Shown here: positions 44,549-54,026 of the stretch, piece after piece | Numbering within the stretch: the stretch's first letter is position 1 | Layout: each line of letters starts with the position of its first letter | Assembly (NCBI GenBank): GCA_963752755.1 | Contig: CAVVZJ010000005.1 | Span: 1-64,000, forward strand | Length of the DNA: 64,000 nt | Reading direction: 5' to 3' | Source: CAVVZJ01 sp963752755 | GTDB lineage: Bacteria; Planctomycetota; Planctomycetia; Isosphaerales; Isosphaeraceae | Position numbers and translations under genes: made by a program | The notes under the pieces: model-generated | The model's input: only the letters and a program-made list of their open reading frames with translations | Database searches by the model: none | Told to the model about the DNA's origin: nothing

Positions 44549-46036
44549 ATGAAAACGCTCATTCTCGTTGGCATGATCGCTTGGTGCGGAACACGAAGCC
44601 TCGCGGCCGAGCCACCTCCGACCTTGCCTCGAAGCAGTCCCGAGGCGCAGGGAGTCTCGTCCGGTGCGATCCTGTCGTTTCTCGACGCGGCCGAGCAGAA
44701 GATCGACGCTCTACACAGCGTCATGGTGATCCGCCATGGTCAAGTCGTCGCCGAGGGTTGGTGGTCGCCCTATTCGGCCGACACGCCCCATGAGCTGTAC
44801 TCGCTCAGCAAGAGCTTCACCTCCACCGCTGTTGGCCTGGCCGTCGCCGAAGGGAAGCTGAGCGTCGATGATGAAGTCCTGAAGTTCTTCCCCGACGAAG
44901 CCCCCGCGGAACCGAGTTCCACACTCAGAAGCATGCGCGTCCACGACCTGCTCCGGATGTCCACTGGGCACCAGGCCGAGCCCTCGCTCCGGGGCGAGGA
45001 AAACTGGGCCAGAGCCTTCCTGGCGAAGCCCGTGCCGTTCAAGCCCGGAACGCATTTCCTCTACAACACGTCGGCGACGTATATGCTCTCGGCCATCGTT
45101 CAGAAGGTGACGGGCGAGACCGTCCTCGACTATCTCCGGCAGCGCCTCTTTGATCCGCTGGGTATCGAAGAGCCGACCTGGGGTTCTAGCCCGCAAGGGG
45201 TGACGCTCGGCGGCTACGGCCTGAGCGTCCGCACCGAGGACATCGCGAAGTTCGGCCAGCTCTATCTCCAGAAGGGGACGTGGCAGGACAAGCAACTGGT
45301 GCCAAAATCTTGGGTGAAGGCCGCCACGAGTCTCCAGACCGCCAACGGCAGCAATCCCAGAAGCGACTGGGATCAGGGCTACGGCTACCAGTTCTGGCGC
45401 AGCCGTCACGGCGCCTACCGCGGCGACGGGGCGTTCGGTCAGTTCTGCATCGTGCTGCCCGAGAGGGACGCTGTGATCGCCATCACCAGCGGTGTGAAGA
45501 ACATGCAGGCGGTCCTCGACCTTGTCTGGGAGAAACTCTTACCGGCGATGGAGGCGTCGCCTCTGGCCGAAGACGACGAAACCCGTGCTCGGCTCGAACG
45601 GCGACTCGCCGGTCTCACACTGCCTCCTCAGGCGGCCACGGGATCGACTGGCACGGTCGAACGGGTGTCGGGCAAGACGTACGTGTTCCCGGCCAACGAG
45701 CGGAAGCTCGAATCCCTCACACTTCAAGCGAACGGCGAGGGAGACGGGGTTTTTCTGGTCATGCGAGTCGATGGGAACGATCAGAAGATTCTCTGCGGAC
45801 GGGGTTGCTGGAAGAAGGGGCGACTGGCCCTCGGTGGGTTTCCCGAGAGGCCAGCAGCCGCCAGCGGCGCGTGGACCGGGGACGACACCTTCACGGCGAA
45901 GGTCTGTTTCTACGAGACCCCGTTTGTCATCACGCTTCGAATGAAGTTCAACGGCGACGAGTTGCTCCTCGACTCCGAGTCGAACGTCGCTTTCGGTCCG
46001 ACCCGGCCGCCTCGACTGGTCGGGCGCCTCGATTAA
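44549..46036 (+). CDS. Secreted serine hydrolase (class C beta-lactamase/PBP fold)
   Basis: 495 aa with a signal peptide (MKTLILVGMIAWCGTRSLAA). The catalytic S-x-x-K motif is ELYSLSKSFTSTAVGLAV, the Y-x-N motif TSATYMLSAI is replaced or shifted (YNTSATY), and DGAFGQFCIVLPERDAVIAI fits the third motif region. The last 130 residues form an extra beta-rich domain (KTYVFPANERKLESLTLQAN, FYETPFVITLRMKFNGDELL), as in DUF3471-like C-terminal domains. Most likely an esterase, amidase or D-Ala peptidase exported to the periplasm. Convergent with polA, only 2 nt between the stop codons. Confidence 0.85.
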   Translation: MKTLILVGMIAWCGTRSLAAEPPPTLPRSSPEAQGVSSGAILSFLDAAEQKIDALHSVMVIRHGQVVAEGWWSPYSADTPHELYSLSKSFTSTAVGLAVAEGKLSVDDEVLKFFPDEAPAEPSSTLRSMRVHDLLRMSTGHQAEPSLRGEENWARAFLAKPVPFKPGTHFLYNTSATYMLSAIVQKVTGETVLDYLRQRLFDPLGIEEPTWGSSPQGVTLGGYGLSVRTEDIAKFGQLYLQKGTWQDKQLVPKSWVKAATSLQTANGSNPRSDWDQGYGYQFWRSRHGAYRGDGAFGQFCIVLPERDAVIAITSGVKNMQAVLDLVWEKLLPAMEASPLAEDDETRARLERRLAGLTLPPQAATGSTGTVERVSGKTYVFPANERKLESLTLQANGEGDGVFLVMRVDGNDQKILCGRGCWKKGRLALGGFPERPAAASGAWTGDDTFTAKVCFYETPFVITLRMKFNGDELLLDSESNVAFGPTRPPRLVGRLD

Positions 46037-46038
46037 GA

Positions 46039-48738
46039 TCAGCCTTTGCCGATGGTGTGGACGTCGAGCCAGTTGGGCCCTGCGCCGAGATCCACCTTCA
46101 GAGGAACCTCGAGTTTCAGCGCCGTGACCATCGATTCCTCGACGACTTCCGCCAGTCGATCGAGCTCACTGTCGGGTGCCTCGAAGACCAGTTCATCGTG
46201 GATCTGCAAGAGCATCCTCGCCTGGAAAGACCCCTGACGCAACCGCTCGTCGATCTGGAGCATGGCTCGCTTGATGAGGTCGGCCGCTGACCCTTGAATC
46301 ACCGTGTTCACAGCCGTGCGTTCGGCGAGGTTGCGGTTGCGTCCGGTCGTGGTCTTGATCCCGCTGATCGCGCGGCGGCGGCCGAGGATTGTCACGACCC
46401 GGCCTTCGGCCAGCGCCGATTCAAGAGTCCTTGTAATGAATTGATCGACTCCGGCATATTCGCGGAAGTAGGCGTCGATAAAGGCTGCGGCCTCTTCTTG
46501 CTTGATCCCAAGACGGGTAGCGAGACCGTAGGGACTCAGACCGTAGATCACCCCGAAGTTGACCGTCTTGGCCATCCGTCGCTGGTTCTTCGTCACCTGC
46601 GACTCGGGGATGCCGAAGATCTCCGAGGCCACGACGCTGTGGATATCCTTGTTCTCAGCGAAGGCCTCCACCAGCGCGGGGTCTTTTGAGTAGTGGGCGA
46701 GGATGCGAAGCTCGATCTGCGAGTAATCGGCTGTGAGCAGCGACCAGCCCGGCTGACCCGGTATGAAGGCCTGGCGAATCTGCCGGCCGTCCTCGGTCCG
46801 CACGGGGATATTCTGCAAATTCGGGTCGCTGGAGCTGAGGCGGCCGGTGGCGGTCACCACCTGATTGAACGAGGCATGAATGCGGCCGTCCGGGTGGACC
46901 AACTCCGGCAAGGCATCGAGATAGGTCCCTTTGAGCTTGTCAAGCTGACGATACGCGACGATCAGACGGGGCAGGGGGTGGCGAGGCGCCAGTTCTTCGA
47001 GCACTTCGGCGTCGGTGCTGGCCTCGCCCTTGGCGGTCTTCTTCACCACGGGAAGCTTCAACTCGTCGAAGAGCACCTGCCTCAGTTGCACGGCCGAGCC
47101 GATGTTGAACTCGCGTCCCGCTTCCTGGAAGATCTCGGTCCGGATACCCTCCATCCGTGTCGCGAACTCCACCGAGAGTGACCGCAATCGCGGCACGTCC
47201 ACCTTCACCCCGATGGCTTCCATCCCCGCCAGTACCGCGATCAAGGGGCGTTCGAGATCGGCGTAGAGGTTCCAGAGCCCTTCGTCCCGGACCCTCGGGG
47301 CCAGGATCTCCTCCAACCTCCAGGCGGCGTCGGCGTCCTCACAAGCATAGACACCGACCCTAGCCACCTCGACGGTATCCATCGTTGCCTGCTTCTTTCC
47401 CTTGCCGATCAGCGACGCGATCGGGATCATCGTATGATCGAGCAAGCGACGCGATAGCTCGTCCAGGTTGTGATTCCGCTCGCCGCTCTCCAGCAGGTAG
47501 CTGAGGACCATCGTGTCGGTGACGAAACCCCGCAGTTCCACGCCCGCGCCGCGGAGCACCAGCATGTCGTACTTGAGGTTTTGCCCGACGATCTCCCGAT
47601 CGGGGTCGGTCAGGATCGGACGCAGGGCTTCGAGCGTTTTGGCGGGGTCGAGCACGCGGTCGAACATCGGCCCGCGTACCGGCAGGTAGTAGGCCTCCCC
47701 CTCCGACCACGAGAACGAATAGCCCACCAGTTCAGCGCGGAGCGGGTCGAGCGCAGTCGTCTCGGTGTCGAAGCTGAACTTCTTCTGCTGGCGGAGTTCC
47801 CCCAGAAACGTCTCCAGTTTCTCCGGTGTCTCGACGATGCGGTACCCGTCGTGAGACCACGCGACCTCGGGCTTTTCCGGGTCGGCGATCTCGTCGAGGA
47901 AGCGGTGGAATCCGCAATCGTTGCAGAGTTGCTTGAGAACGTTGGCGTCGTAGCCATCGTATTTCAGGTCGGACCAGTCCACATCCAGCGGCACGTCTTC
48001 GCGGAGGGCGATTAGCGTGCGGCCCTGCCGGGCGACCTCGGCGTGGCTTCTCAACGCTTCCCCCTTCTTGCCCGGCACCTTGCCCTCCTCGGCCGCTTCG
48101 AGGATGGCGTCGAGCGTTTCGTACTGTTCGAGGAGCTTCGCGCCGGTCTTGATCCCGATGCCGGGGATGCCCGGGACGTTATCGACGGCATCCCCCGTCA
48201 AGGCGAGCAGATCGACCACCTGCTCGGGACGGACGCCCCAATCGGCTTTCAGGGCGGCGACATCGAGAACTTGATTCTTGCGGAGATTGAGGATGTGCGT
48301 CTGGTCGTCGAGGAGTTGGCGGGCATCCTTGTCGGCCGTGCAGAGAGTGACGTCCAGACCTTTTTGGACACCCCGACGTGCGAGGGTGGCGATCACGTCG
48401 TCAGCCTCGAAGCCTTCGACCAGCAAGACCGGCACGCGAAACGCCTCGAATAGTCGTCGGATCACCGGAATCTGCGGCACCAGATCCTCGGGCATTTCCT
48501 TGCGCTGGGCTTTGTATGCGGCGAAGATTTCCGAGCGGAAGACCGGCCCGCCGCCATCGAAGGCGGCGGCGAGGTAGTCCGGCTGGCGCTGTCGTGTCAG
48601 GTTGAGAAGATCGCGGAAGATCCCGAAGACCGCGTTGGTCGGCTGACCCGAGGGTCCGGTCATCAACGGGATGGCGTGGAAGACCTGGAAGATCAGCGAG
48701 TAGGCATCCAGGATATAGAGGGTTGGCCGGGAACTCAT
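46039..48738 (-). CDS. polA: DNA polymerase I
   Basis: 899 aa from ATG 48738 (an ATG 12 nt upstream is also possible). All three domains are present. 5'-3' exonuclease: ILDAYSLIFQVFHAIP, VEGFEADDVIATLAR, GDAVDNVPGIPGIGIKTGAK. 3'-5' proofreading: FSFDTETTALDPLRAELVGY, GQNLKYDMLVLRGAG and YACEDADAAWRLEE keep the acidic metal ligands, so proofreading is probably active (unlike in many Gram-positive bacteria). Polymerase: motif A LLTADYSQIELRILAHYSKD, motif B RRMAKTVNFGVIYGLSPYGL, motif C LLQIHDELVFEAPD. It fills gaps in replication and excision repair. Confidence 0.97.
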   Translation of the reverse strand: MSSRPTLYILDAYSLIFQVFHAIPLMTGPSGQPTNAVFGIFRDLLNLTRQRQPDYLAAAFDGGGPVFRSEIFAAYKAQRKEMPEDLVPQIPVIRRLFEAFRVPVLLVEGFEADDVIATLARRGVQKGLDVTLCTADKDARQLLDDQTHILNLRKNQVLDVAALKADWGVRPEQVVDLLALTGDAVDNVPGIPGIGIKTGAKLLEQYETLDAILEAAEEGKVPGKKGEALRSHAEVARQGRTLIALREDVPLDVDWSDLKYDGYDANVLKQLCNDCGFHRFLDEIADPEKPEVAWSHDGYRIVETPEKLETFLGELRQQKKFSFDTETTALDPLRAELVGYSFSWSEGEAYYLPVRGPMFDRVLDPAKTLEALRPILTDPDREIVGQNLKYDMLVLRGAGVELRGFVTDTMVLSYLLESGERNHNLDELSRRLLDHTMIPIASLIGKGKKQATMDTVEVARVGVYACEDADAAWRLEEILAPRVRDEGLWNLYADLERPLIAVLAGMEAIGVKVDVPRLRSLSVEFATRMEGIRTEIFQEAGREFNIGSAVQLRQVLFDELKLPVVKKTAKGEASTDAEVLEELAPRHPLPRLIVAYRQLDKLKGTYLDALPELVHPDGRIHASFNQVVTATGRLSSSDPNLQNIPVRTEDGRQIRQAFIPGQPGWSLLTADYSQIELRILAHYSKDPALVEAFAENKDIHSVVASEIFGIPESQVTKNQRRMAKTVNFGVIYGLSPYGLATRLGIKQEEAAAFIDAYFREYAGVDQFITRTLESALAEGRVVTILGRRRAISGIKTTTGRNRNLAERTAVNTVIQGSAADLIKRAMLQIDERLRQGSFQARMLLQIHDELVFEAPDSELDRLAEVVEESMVTALKLEVPLKVDLGAGPNWLDVHTIGKG

Positions 48739-49095
48739 GGCGACCTTCATCCGTCTAAAGGTGAGTCAGCAGGGACCTCGGAGATCCTCCTCCGAGGAAG
48801 CGGCAGGCCCGACAATGCCTGGTCTCCCGACAGCCGTCCCCGCTCCATCCCTCATGACCGTCGGGGATTGGAAAGAATTGACCCCCGAACAAACCCGGCC
48901 GTACAATCGAATTGAGGTCCATCCGACCAGTTCGCAACGCCGCGAGTTTGTTGGCCTCTTGCCCCGTCTTTCTCGACGGGCCCGGCGCGTACCCGTCTTC
49001 CATGTGACATACTATCAGCAAATCGGTCCGGCGTCTCCGGCTCCACACTCATCAACACGGGCGGAGGCGCGCGTCGCCGTCAGGAGCCTTCACCC
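48739..49095. other. Divergent intergenic region between polA and the coiled-coil gene
   Basis: About 357 bp. Promoters for both genes are expected; no convincing consensus was found. It is of ordinary GC content and holds no credible ORF. Confidence 0.4.
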
Positions 49096-50682
49096 ATGCC
49101 ACCAGCGGCCCAAGACAATCAAGGCCTGAAGATCGCCGTGGCCGTGTTCGTCACGCTCTCGGTGGTCCTGGCCGTTGCCACCTACTTCGGCTTCTCCAAC
49201 TCCTCGTTTTACTACGAGAAGATGGACCAGGCCACCAAGGACGCCAGTCAGGCCAAGCAGGCCCAAGGCACCCTTCAGCGCCAATTCGAGGAGCTGAAGG
49301 AGCTGGCCGGCTATCCCAAGGTCGATGACACGGCCGTCGCCGCCAAGATCAAGTCGGAGCGCGACGAGCAGAACAAGGCCGTCGGCTCGATTCGCGGCAA
49401 GATGGACGACATCTTCAACCAGGTCCGCCAGGCCTCCGGCGCCAATATCGGCCCCGAGGTTCAGAAGATCTACGAGACGGCCAACTCGGCCGCCGAGAAC
49501 TTTCAGAACGAGCCGAATCGCACCCAGGCCTCCGCCATTAACCGCCTGATCGAGCTGATGACCAACGAGTCCCAGCTCCTGGCCTACGTCACCGCCGATT
49601 ACGCTGCTACCCGCAAGGAGCTGGAGGCTGCCAACCAGATCGCCCAGCAGAAGGTCCAGGTCGAGGTGGACGCCAAGGAAGGGTTCCAGGCAGACCTTGT
49701 CAGTGAGCAGAACAGCCATAACGAGCAGCGTGAGGGCCTGTTGACCCGTCTCGACGAGCTCCAGTCTCGCAACCAGCAGCTCGCGACCGAGAACAACAGC
49801 CTCAAGGAACAACTCGCCCAGGTTCAGGCCGACTGGCAGAACCGCTGGGAGAAGCAGATGGCGATGTTCCGCCAGATGCGCGAGGACCTGGAGAAGAAAG
49901 AGACGGTTCTCGACGTCGCAGATGGCCGTGTCACCTTCGTCGATTACAACCGCGAGGAAGTTCTTACCACCCTCAGCACCCGTCAGGGAGCACACGAGCA
50001 GTTGATCTTTTCGATCTTCGACAAAGATGCTCCAGGTCTGCCCACCGACGAGCCCAAAGCCACTATCGAGCTGATCAAGGTCGATGAGAAGGGTTCGACC
50101 GGACGGATCGTCAAGCAGTTGCGTGCCGTCGATCCGATCCGACCCGGTGATCAGGTTTATTCGCCCTCCTTCGGCGAGCATCCTCAGAGCTATGCTCTGA
50201 TCGGCTGGATCGACCTTGACCGCGATGGCCGGGACGACCGGGAGGATCTCAAGCGACTCATCCGTGCCTCCGGTGGCGAGGTGAGTTTCGACCTGCCCCC
50301 ACCCGGCCAGGGCAAGGAAACCGGCGAGATTACCCCGATGACCTCCTGGTATATTCTCGACGATCAACCGCCGGTCCGCGGCACCAACGCCATCCTCCCA
50401 TCCGGTGCCACCGCCGAGGAGGAAGCCGCGTTCTACAAGCGTCGCTCTGACGTCCTTCAGGAAGCTCGCCTGGCTGGCGTCCGTCCGATTTCCCTGGAAC
50501 GCCTCAAGGCCATGCTGGGCTACAGCTTCGGCCAACGCCTCCCCGGCCGTGTCGAGGCGATCGACCGAGGCGCCGTCGAGGGGTTGCTCAACCCTCGCGG
50601 CATCGTGAGGCCCAAGCCCAATCAGGGGACCCCCGAGACCGAAAGCCCGTCTCCAGACCAGGGTGACAACAACCCCTTCTGA
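49096..50682 (+). CDS. Membrane-anchored coiled-coil protein, planctomycete-type
   Basis: 528 aa; ATG 49096 follows AGGAG by 7 nt. One N-terminal membrane segment (IAVAVFVTLSVVLAVATYFG, about residues 13-33) leads into a long coiled coil (about 38-285) with heptads such as LLTRLDELQSRNQQLATENN. Then a beta-rich part (VTFVDYNREEVLTTLSTRQG ... GDQVYSPSFGE) and a segment WIDLDRDGRDDREDLKRLIR with an EF-hand-like DxDxDG loop, followed by RASGGEVSFDL, a pattern recalled from planctomycete BRCT-like proteins. Probably a periplasmic or envelope structural protein; function unknown. Confidence 0.75.
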   Translation: MPPAAQDNQGLKIAVAVFVTLSVVLAVATYFGFSNSSFYYEKMDQATKDASQAKQAQGTLQRQFEELKELAGYPKVDDTAVAAKIKSERDEQNKAVGSIRGKMDDIFNQVRQASGANIGPEVQKIYETANSAAENFQNEPNRTQASAINRLIELMTNESQLLAYVTADYAATRKELEAANQIAQQKVQVEVDAKEGFQADLVSEQNSHNEQREGLLTRLDELQSRNQQLATENNSLKEQLAQVQADWQNRWEKQMAMFRQMREDLEKKETVLDVADGRVTFVDYNREEVLTTLSTRQGAHEQLIFSIFDKDAPGLPTDEPKATIELIKVDEKGSTGRIVKQLRAVDPIRPGDQVYSPSFGEHPQSYALIGWIDLDRDGRDDREDLKRLIRASGGEVSFDLPPPGQGKETGEITPMTSWYILDDQPPVRGTNAILPSGATAEEEAAFYKRRSDVLQEARLAGVRPISLERLKAMLGYSFGQRLPGRVEAIDRGAVEGLLNPRGIVRPKPNQGTPETESPSPDQGDNNPF

Positions 50683-50909
50683 GTCCTGCGGCTCTGTCCA
50701 TCACACGCCTCTCGACGCCCGAGCCCCATCCGCGCCCTTGCGTTGGTGGGGCTCGGTCTGCCCTGGGTTGTGAGGTGGAAACGGAAGTTATCAATCCGAA
50801 CTTCTTCGGGGCCTTGGCTCTCGATACTCTTGAGTCCGGTTCGACGGTAGGTGGAGTGATGCGGTGGAATGACCAGCGCTCGCTCAGAATAGCGACGGAG
50901 CCAGTGGGA

Positions 50910-52568
50910 TCAAGGCTCGCCGGAGGCGCTGGGAACCGGTCGGCGCTCATAGGTTCGGATGCCGCCGGAACCGTTGGCATGGCAGCCGTTGGCCTCACCA
51001 TCGAGCCGAAAAAGTTCTTGCCCGTAGAGAGTGGGGTAGGAGCCGGTCACACAGGCGCGACAGAGCCGCTCCTCGGAGAGTCCGATCGAACGGGCCAGCG
51101 ACTCGACCGGCAGGTAGCGGAGGCTGTTGGCCCCCAACTCATCGGCGAGTTTCTGCTGGGCGTCGGCCGAGAGAAAGCCACCAGGCAGGTCGGAGAACTG
51201 GGGGGCGACCAACTCGTCGCGGGTGGACATGTCGATCCCGTAGAAGCACGGCGCGATGATCGGGGGGCAAGCCACCCGGAGGTGGATCTCTCTCGCCCCG
51301 CCTCGTTCGCGGATCTCCTTGACCAGAGCCCGCATCGTGGTCGATCGCACGATGCTGTCCTCGACCAGCAAAACCCGCTTGCCATGCAGGACTTCCGGCA
51401 ATGGCGTGTACTTGACCCGGACCTTCGTCACCCGGTCGGCCGAGCCTTCGATGAACGTCCGGCCGACGTAACGATTGCGCATCAAGCCCTCGACCGAAGG
51501 CAACTGAAGGGCATAGGCCATGGCGTCGGCGGCGGCCTTGGCGGTATCGGGCACGGGAACGACGATCGTATCCTCGTCCAACGGCACGTCCTCCAACGTT
51601 GCCAGTTCCTTGCCCAGATTGGCCCGGCTCAGATAGACCGAGCAATCGTCGAGAGTACTGGCCACGTTGGCGAAGTAGATCCACTCGAAGAAGCAATGGG
51701 CCGGCTTGCGACGAGCGGCGAATCGCTCGATCCGCACACCCGACTCGCTGACGATCGCCAATGTGCCGGGTTCGAGCGAACGGATCTCCTTGAAGCCGAG
51801 GTTCGACAACGGAACGCTTTCGCTGGCCGCTGCAAACAGGGGGCCGGGGCGTTCGCGGGTCTTGCCCTGCTCATCCTCGTACTCCTCCGCATCCTGAGCG
51901 ATGCAGAGCGGCCGGAGGCCGACGGGGTCACGGGCGACGATCAGTTCCCCCTTGGCCGTCAGGAGCACGATGTTGTACGCCCCGTCGAACCGCTGCGACA
52001 GCCGGCCGAAGACGCGGACCCAGTCGGTTTCGGACCCCTCTTCATCCTGCAACTCGTAGCTGATTGAGTGCATGATGATCTCGGTGTCCGTATCACGTTT
52101 CAGGTGGTAGTCGCCCTGGCGGAGCAGGTCATCCTTGAGGGTGTTGTAGTTGGCGATCTGGCCGTTGAAGGCGAAAGCAAACCACTTGGCCCGCCGGCCA
52201 TGGGACCGCTCGAAGGGCTGGGCGTAGCTCTTGTCGTCGGCGCCACAGGTGGCGTAGCGGACGTGTCCGATGGCGGCCGGTCCGTCGTGCTTGGCCATGA
52301 TCGACTCGAACTTGGCCCGATGATTGAGCCGAAACGCCTCGGCGACCGTGCCTAGCTCCTTGTGGGTCTCGATCAAGGATTGGCGTTGCGGGTTGTAGCT
52401 CGACATTCCGGCGGCGAGCTGGCCGCGGTTCTGCATGTCGAGCAGCATACGGGGGATCATCCGGGCAACGCTGTGGACGTCGCCCGGGGTTGGTGCCAGC
52501 ATCGAGACCGGCCGGCCCGCGGCGTGGAAGACAGCCGCCACGCCGCATTCGTGCTGGAGTTCACCCAT
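50910..52568 (-). CDS. purF: Amidophosphoribosyltransferase-like protein
   Basis: 552 aa. The class-II glutamine amidotransferase domain starts MGELQHECGVAAVFHAAGRP; the nucleophile Cys is residue 8, implying removal of a short propeptide or use of an internal Cys. Further motifs: GHVRYATCGADDKSYAQPF, FAFAFNGQIANYNTLKDDLL and TDTEIIMHSISYEL. The phosphoribosyltransferase domain has the PRPP loop KRVLLVEDSIVRSTTMRALV. It makes 5-phosphoribosylamine, the first step of purine synthesis. An insertion near residues 195-225 (LQDEEGSETDWVRVFGRLSQ) and the GMSSYNPQ variant differ from E. coli PurF, so a paralogous role is possible. Monocistronic. Confidence 0.85.
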   Translation of the reverse strand: MGELQHECGVAAVFHAAGRPVSMLAPTPGDVHSVARMIPRMLLDMQNRGQLAAGMSSYNPQRQSLIETHKELGTVAEAFRLNHRAKFESIMAKHDGPAAIGHVRYATCGADDKSYAQPFERSHGRRAKWFAFAFNGQIANYNTLKDDLLRQGDYHLKRDTDTEIIMHSISYELQDEEGSETDWVRVFGRLSQRFDGAYNIVLLTAKGELIVARDPVGLRPLCIAQDAEEYEDEQGKTRERPGPLFAAASESVPLSNLGFKEIRSLEPGTLAIVSESGVRIERFAARRKPAHCFFEWIYFANVASTLDDCSVYLSRANLGKELATLEDVPLDEDTIVVPVPDTAKAAADAMAYALQLPSVEGLMRNRYVGRTFIEGSADRVTKVRVKYTPLPEVLHGKRVLLVEDSIVRSTTMRALVKEIRERGGAREIHLRVACPPIIAPCFYGIDMSTRDELVAPQFSDLPGGFLSADAQQKLADELGANSLRYLPVESLARSIGLSEERLCRACVTGSYPTLYGQELFRLDGEANGCHANGSGGIRTYERRPVPSASGEP

Positions 52569-52875
52569 GAGCGAGAAGACCCCGGGGGTGGCTCCCGGCC
52601 CGCGCTCGGCGGACGCGGTCGCGGGAAGTGGGAGAGGATGCGCCCTTGGTGCTCAAGGCCCGGATCGCGTCGATTCGGTTCGGCTAGGCTAAGGGAGGCT
52701 TTCCATTATAATATCGTCGAGAGCGACCGACAACCTTGACGGCGGGACGTGGATGCCCCGGAAGCCGTCGCATGTCTTGATGTGGATTCCCGTTTCCGAG
52801 AAGAGCCGCGGCCGGGGCGGACCCGCCTCATCCGCCGGCAGGGGGCCGGACAGTCGCCGGTCCGGGAGCCAGCCA
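52569..52875. other. Divergent intergenic region between purF and proB
   Basis: About 307 bp. An AT-richer core at 52700-52730 (CATTATAATATCG) contains TATAAT at 52706-52711 on the plus strand, a possible -10 box for proB, but no good -35 is seen. An open frame extends upstream of proB without coding features. Confidence 0.4.
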
Positions 52876-54012
52876 ATGACCCGGGACCTGGTCCGCGAAG
52901 ACCTGGTGCACTCAGCCCAGACCTGGGTTGTGAAGGTCGGGACGAGCGTGCTCGCCGCCACCGATGGCACGCTCGACCTGGCTCGGGTCGGCCATCTGGC
53001 CGCCGAGATCAGTGCTGTGGTGGCGACTGGCCGTCGGGTCGCCCTGGTCAGCTCTGGAGCCGTTGGCGCCGGCATCGGCCGCCTCGGGCTCTCGCGGCGG
53101 CCGGCCGAACTGCCCCGGCTTCAGGCCGCCGCCGCCGTCGGCCAGGCTTACCTGATCCGCGCCTACGACGAAGAATTTCGACGCCACGGCTTGCACGCCG
53201 CCCAACTTCTTCTAACTCACGAGGACTTCGATGCCCGACTCCGCTACCTCAACATGCGGAACACCCTCCTGGCGCTTTTCGAGTTGAACGCGGTACCGAT
53301 CATCAACGAAAACGACACTATTAGTGTTGATGAAATCAAGTTTGGTGACAATGATCGCCTGGCCGCCATGGTCGCCAACTTGCTCCAGGCCCCCTTGATG
53401 GTGATCCTGAGTGTCGTGGACGGGCTCTACCGGTCTGACCCGGGCCGGGAGGGTGGTGGCGAGGTGATCCCGCTTGTCCCGAAGCTTGACCAAGTGACCC
53501 TGGGCCTGGCCGGCGAGAGCACCAGTGCCCTTGGAACCGGAGGCATGCGGAGCAAGCTGCTGGCAGCCCGTCAGGCCACGCAGGCCGGTGGCTCAGTCAT
53601 CATCACCTCGGGACGCACCGAGCACCCCTTGACCCGAATCCTGGCCGGTGAGCCGGTCGGCACTTTGTTCCTGGCCCACGGACAGAACCAGGCCGCCCGC
53701 AAACGCTGGATCGGTCTCACTGCCCGGCCGCGGGGTTTCTTCGTCGTGGACGCCGGAGCCCGCCAGGCGCTGGAGTCGGGCACTAGCAGCCTCCTGGCCA
53801 TCGGCATCCTCGATGTGATCGGCGAATTCGGTCGGGGTGATGTGGTCGGCATCCGGGGTCCCGATGGACGCGAGTTCGCCCGCGGTCTGACCAACTACGC
53901 CACCAGGGAAGCCCGCCAGATCCGTGGTCTCCGCAACGAGCAGGTCCGCCAGGTCATGGGCACGCTTTACGACGAGGTGATCCATCGGGACAACCTCGTG
54001 CTCACCATCTGA
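52876..54012 (+). CDS. proB: Glutamate 5-kinase
   Basis: Phosphorylates L-glutamate to gamma-glutamyl phosphate, the first step of proline synthesis. 378 aa from ATG 52876 (GGGAG 8 nt upstream). Amino-acid-kinase domain: WVVKVGTSVLAATDGTLDLA, VALVSSGAVGAGIGRLGL, VPIINENDTISVDEIKFGDN, and STSALGTGGMRSKLLAARQA. A PUA domain follows (about 280-370: RGFFVVDAGARQALESGTSS, GDVVGIRGPDGREFARGLTN). ProB with PUA is feedback-inhibited by proline in other bacteria. proA is not adjacent. Confidence 0.96.
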   Translation: MTRDLVREDLVHSAQTWVVKVGTSVLAATDGTLDLARVGHLAAEISAVVATGRRVALVSSGAVGAGIGRLGLSRRPAELPRLQAAAAVGQAYLIRAYDEEFRRHGLHAAQLLLTHEDFDARLRYLNMRNTLLALFELNAVPIINENDTISVDEIKFGDNDRLAAMVANLLQAPLMVILSVVDGLYRSDPGREGGGEVIPLVPKLDQVTLGLAGESTSALGTGGMRSKLLAARQATQAGGSVIITSGRTEHPLTRILAGEPVGTLFLAHGQNQAARKRWIGLTARPRGFFVVDAGARQALESGTSSLLAIGILDVIGEFGRGDVVGIRGPDGREFARGLTNYATREARQIRGLRNEQVRQVMGTLYDEVIHRDNLVLTI

Positions 54013-54026
54013 GGACGGTACGGTGC

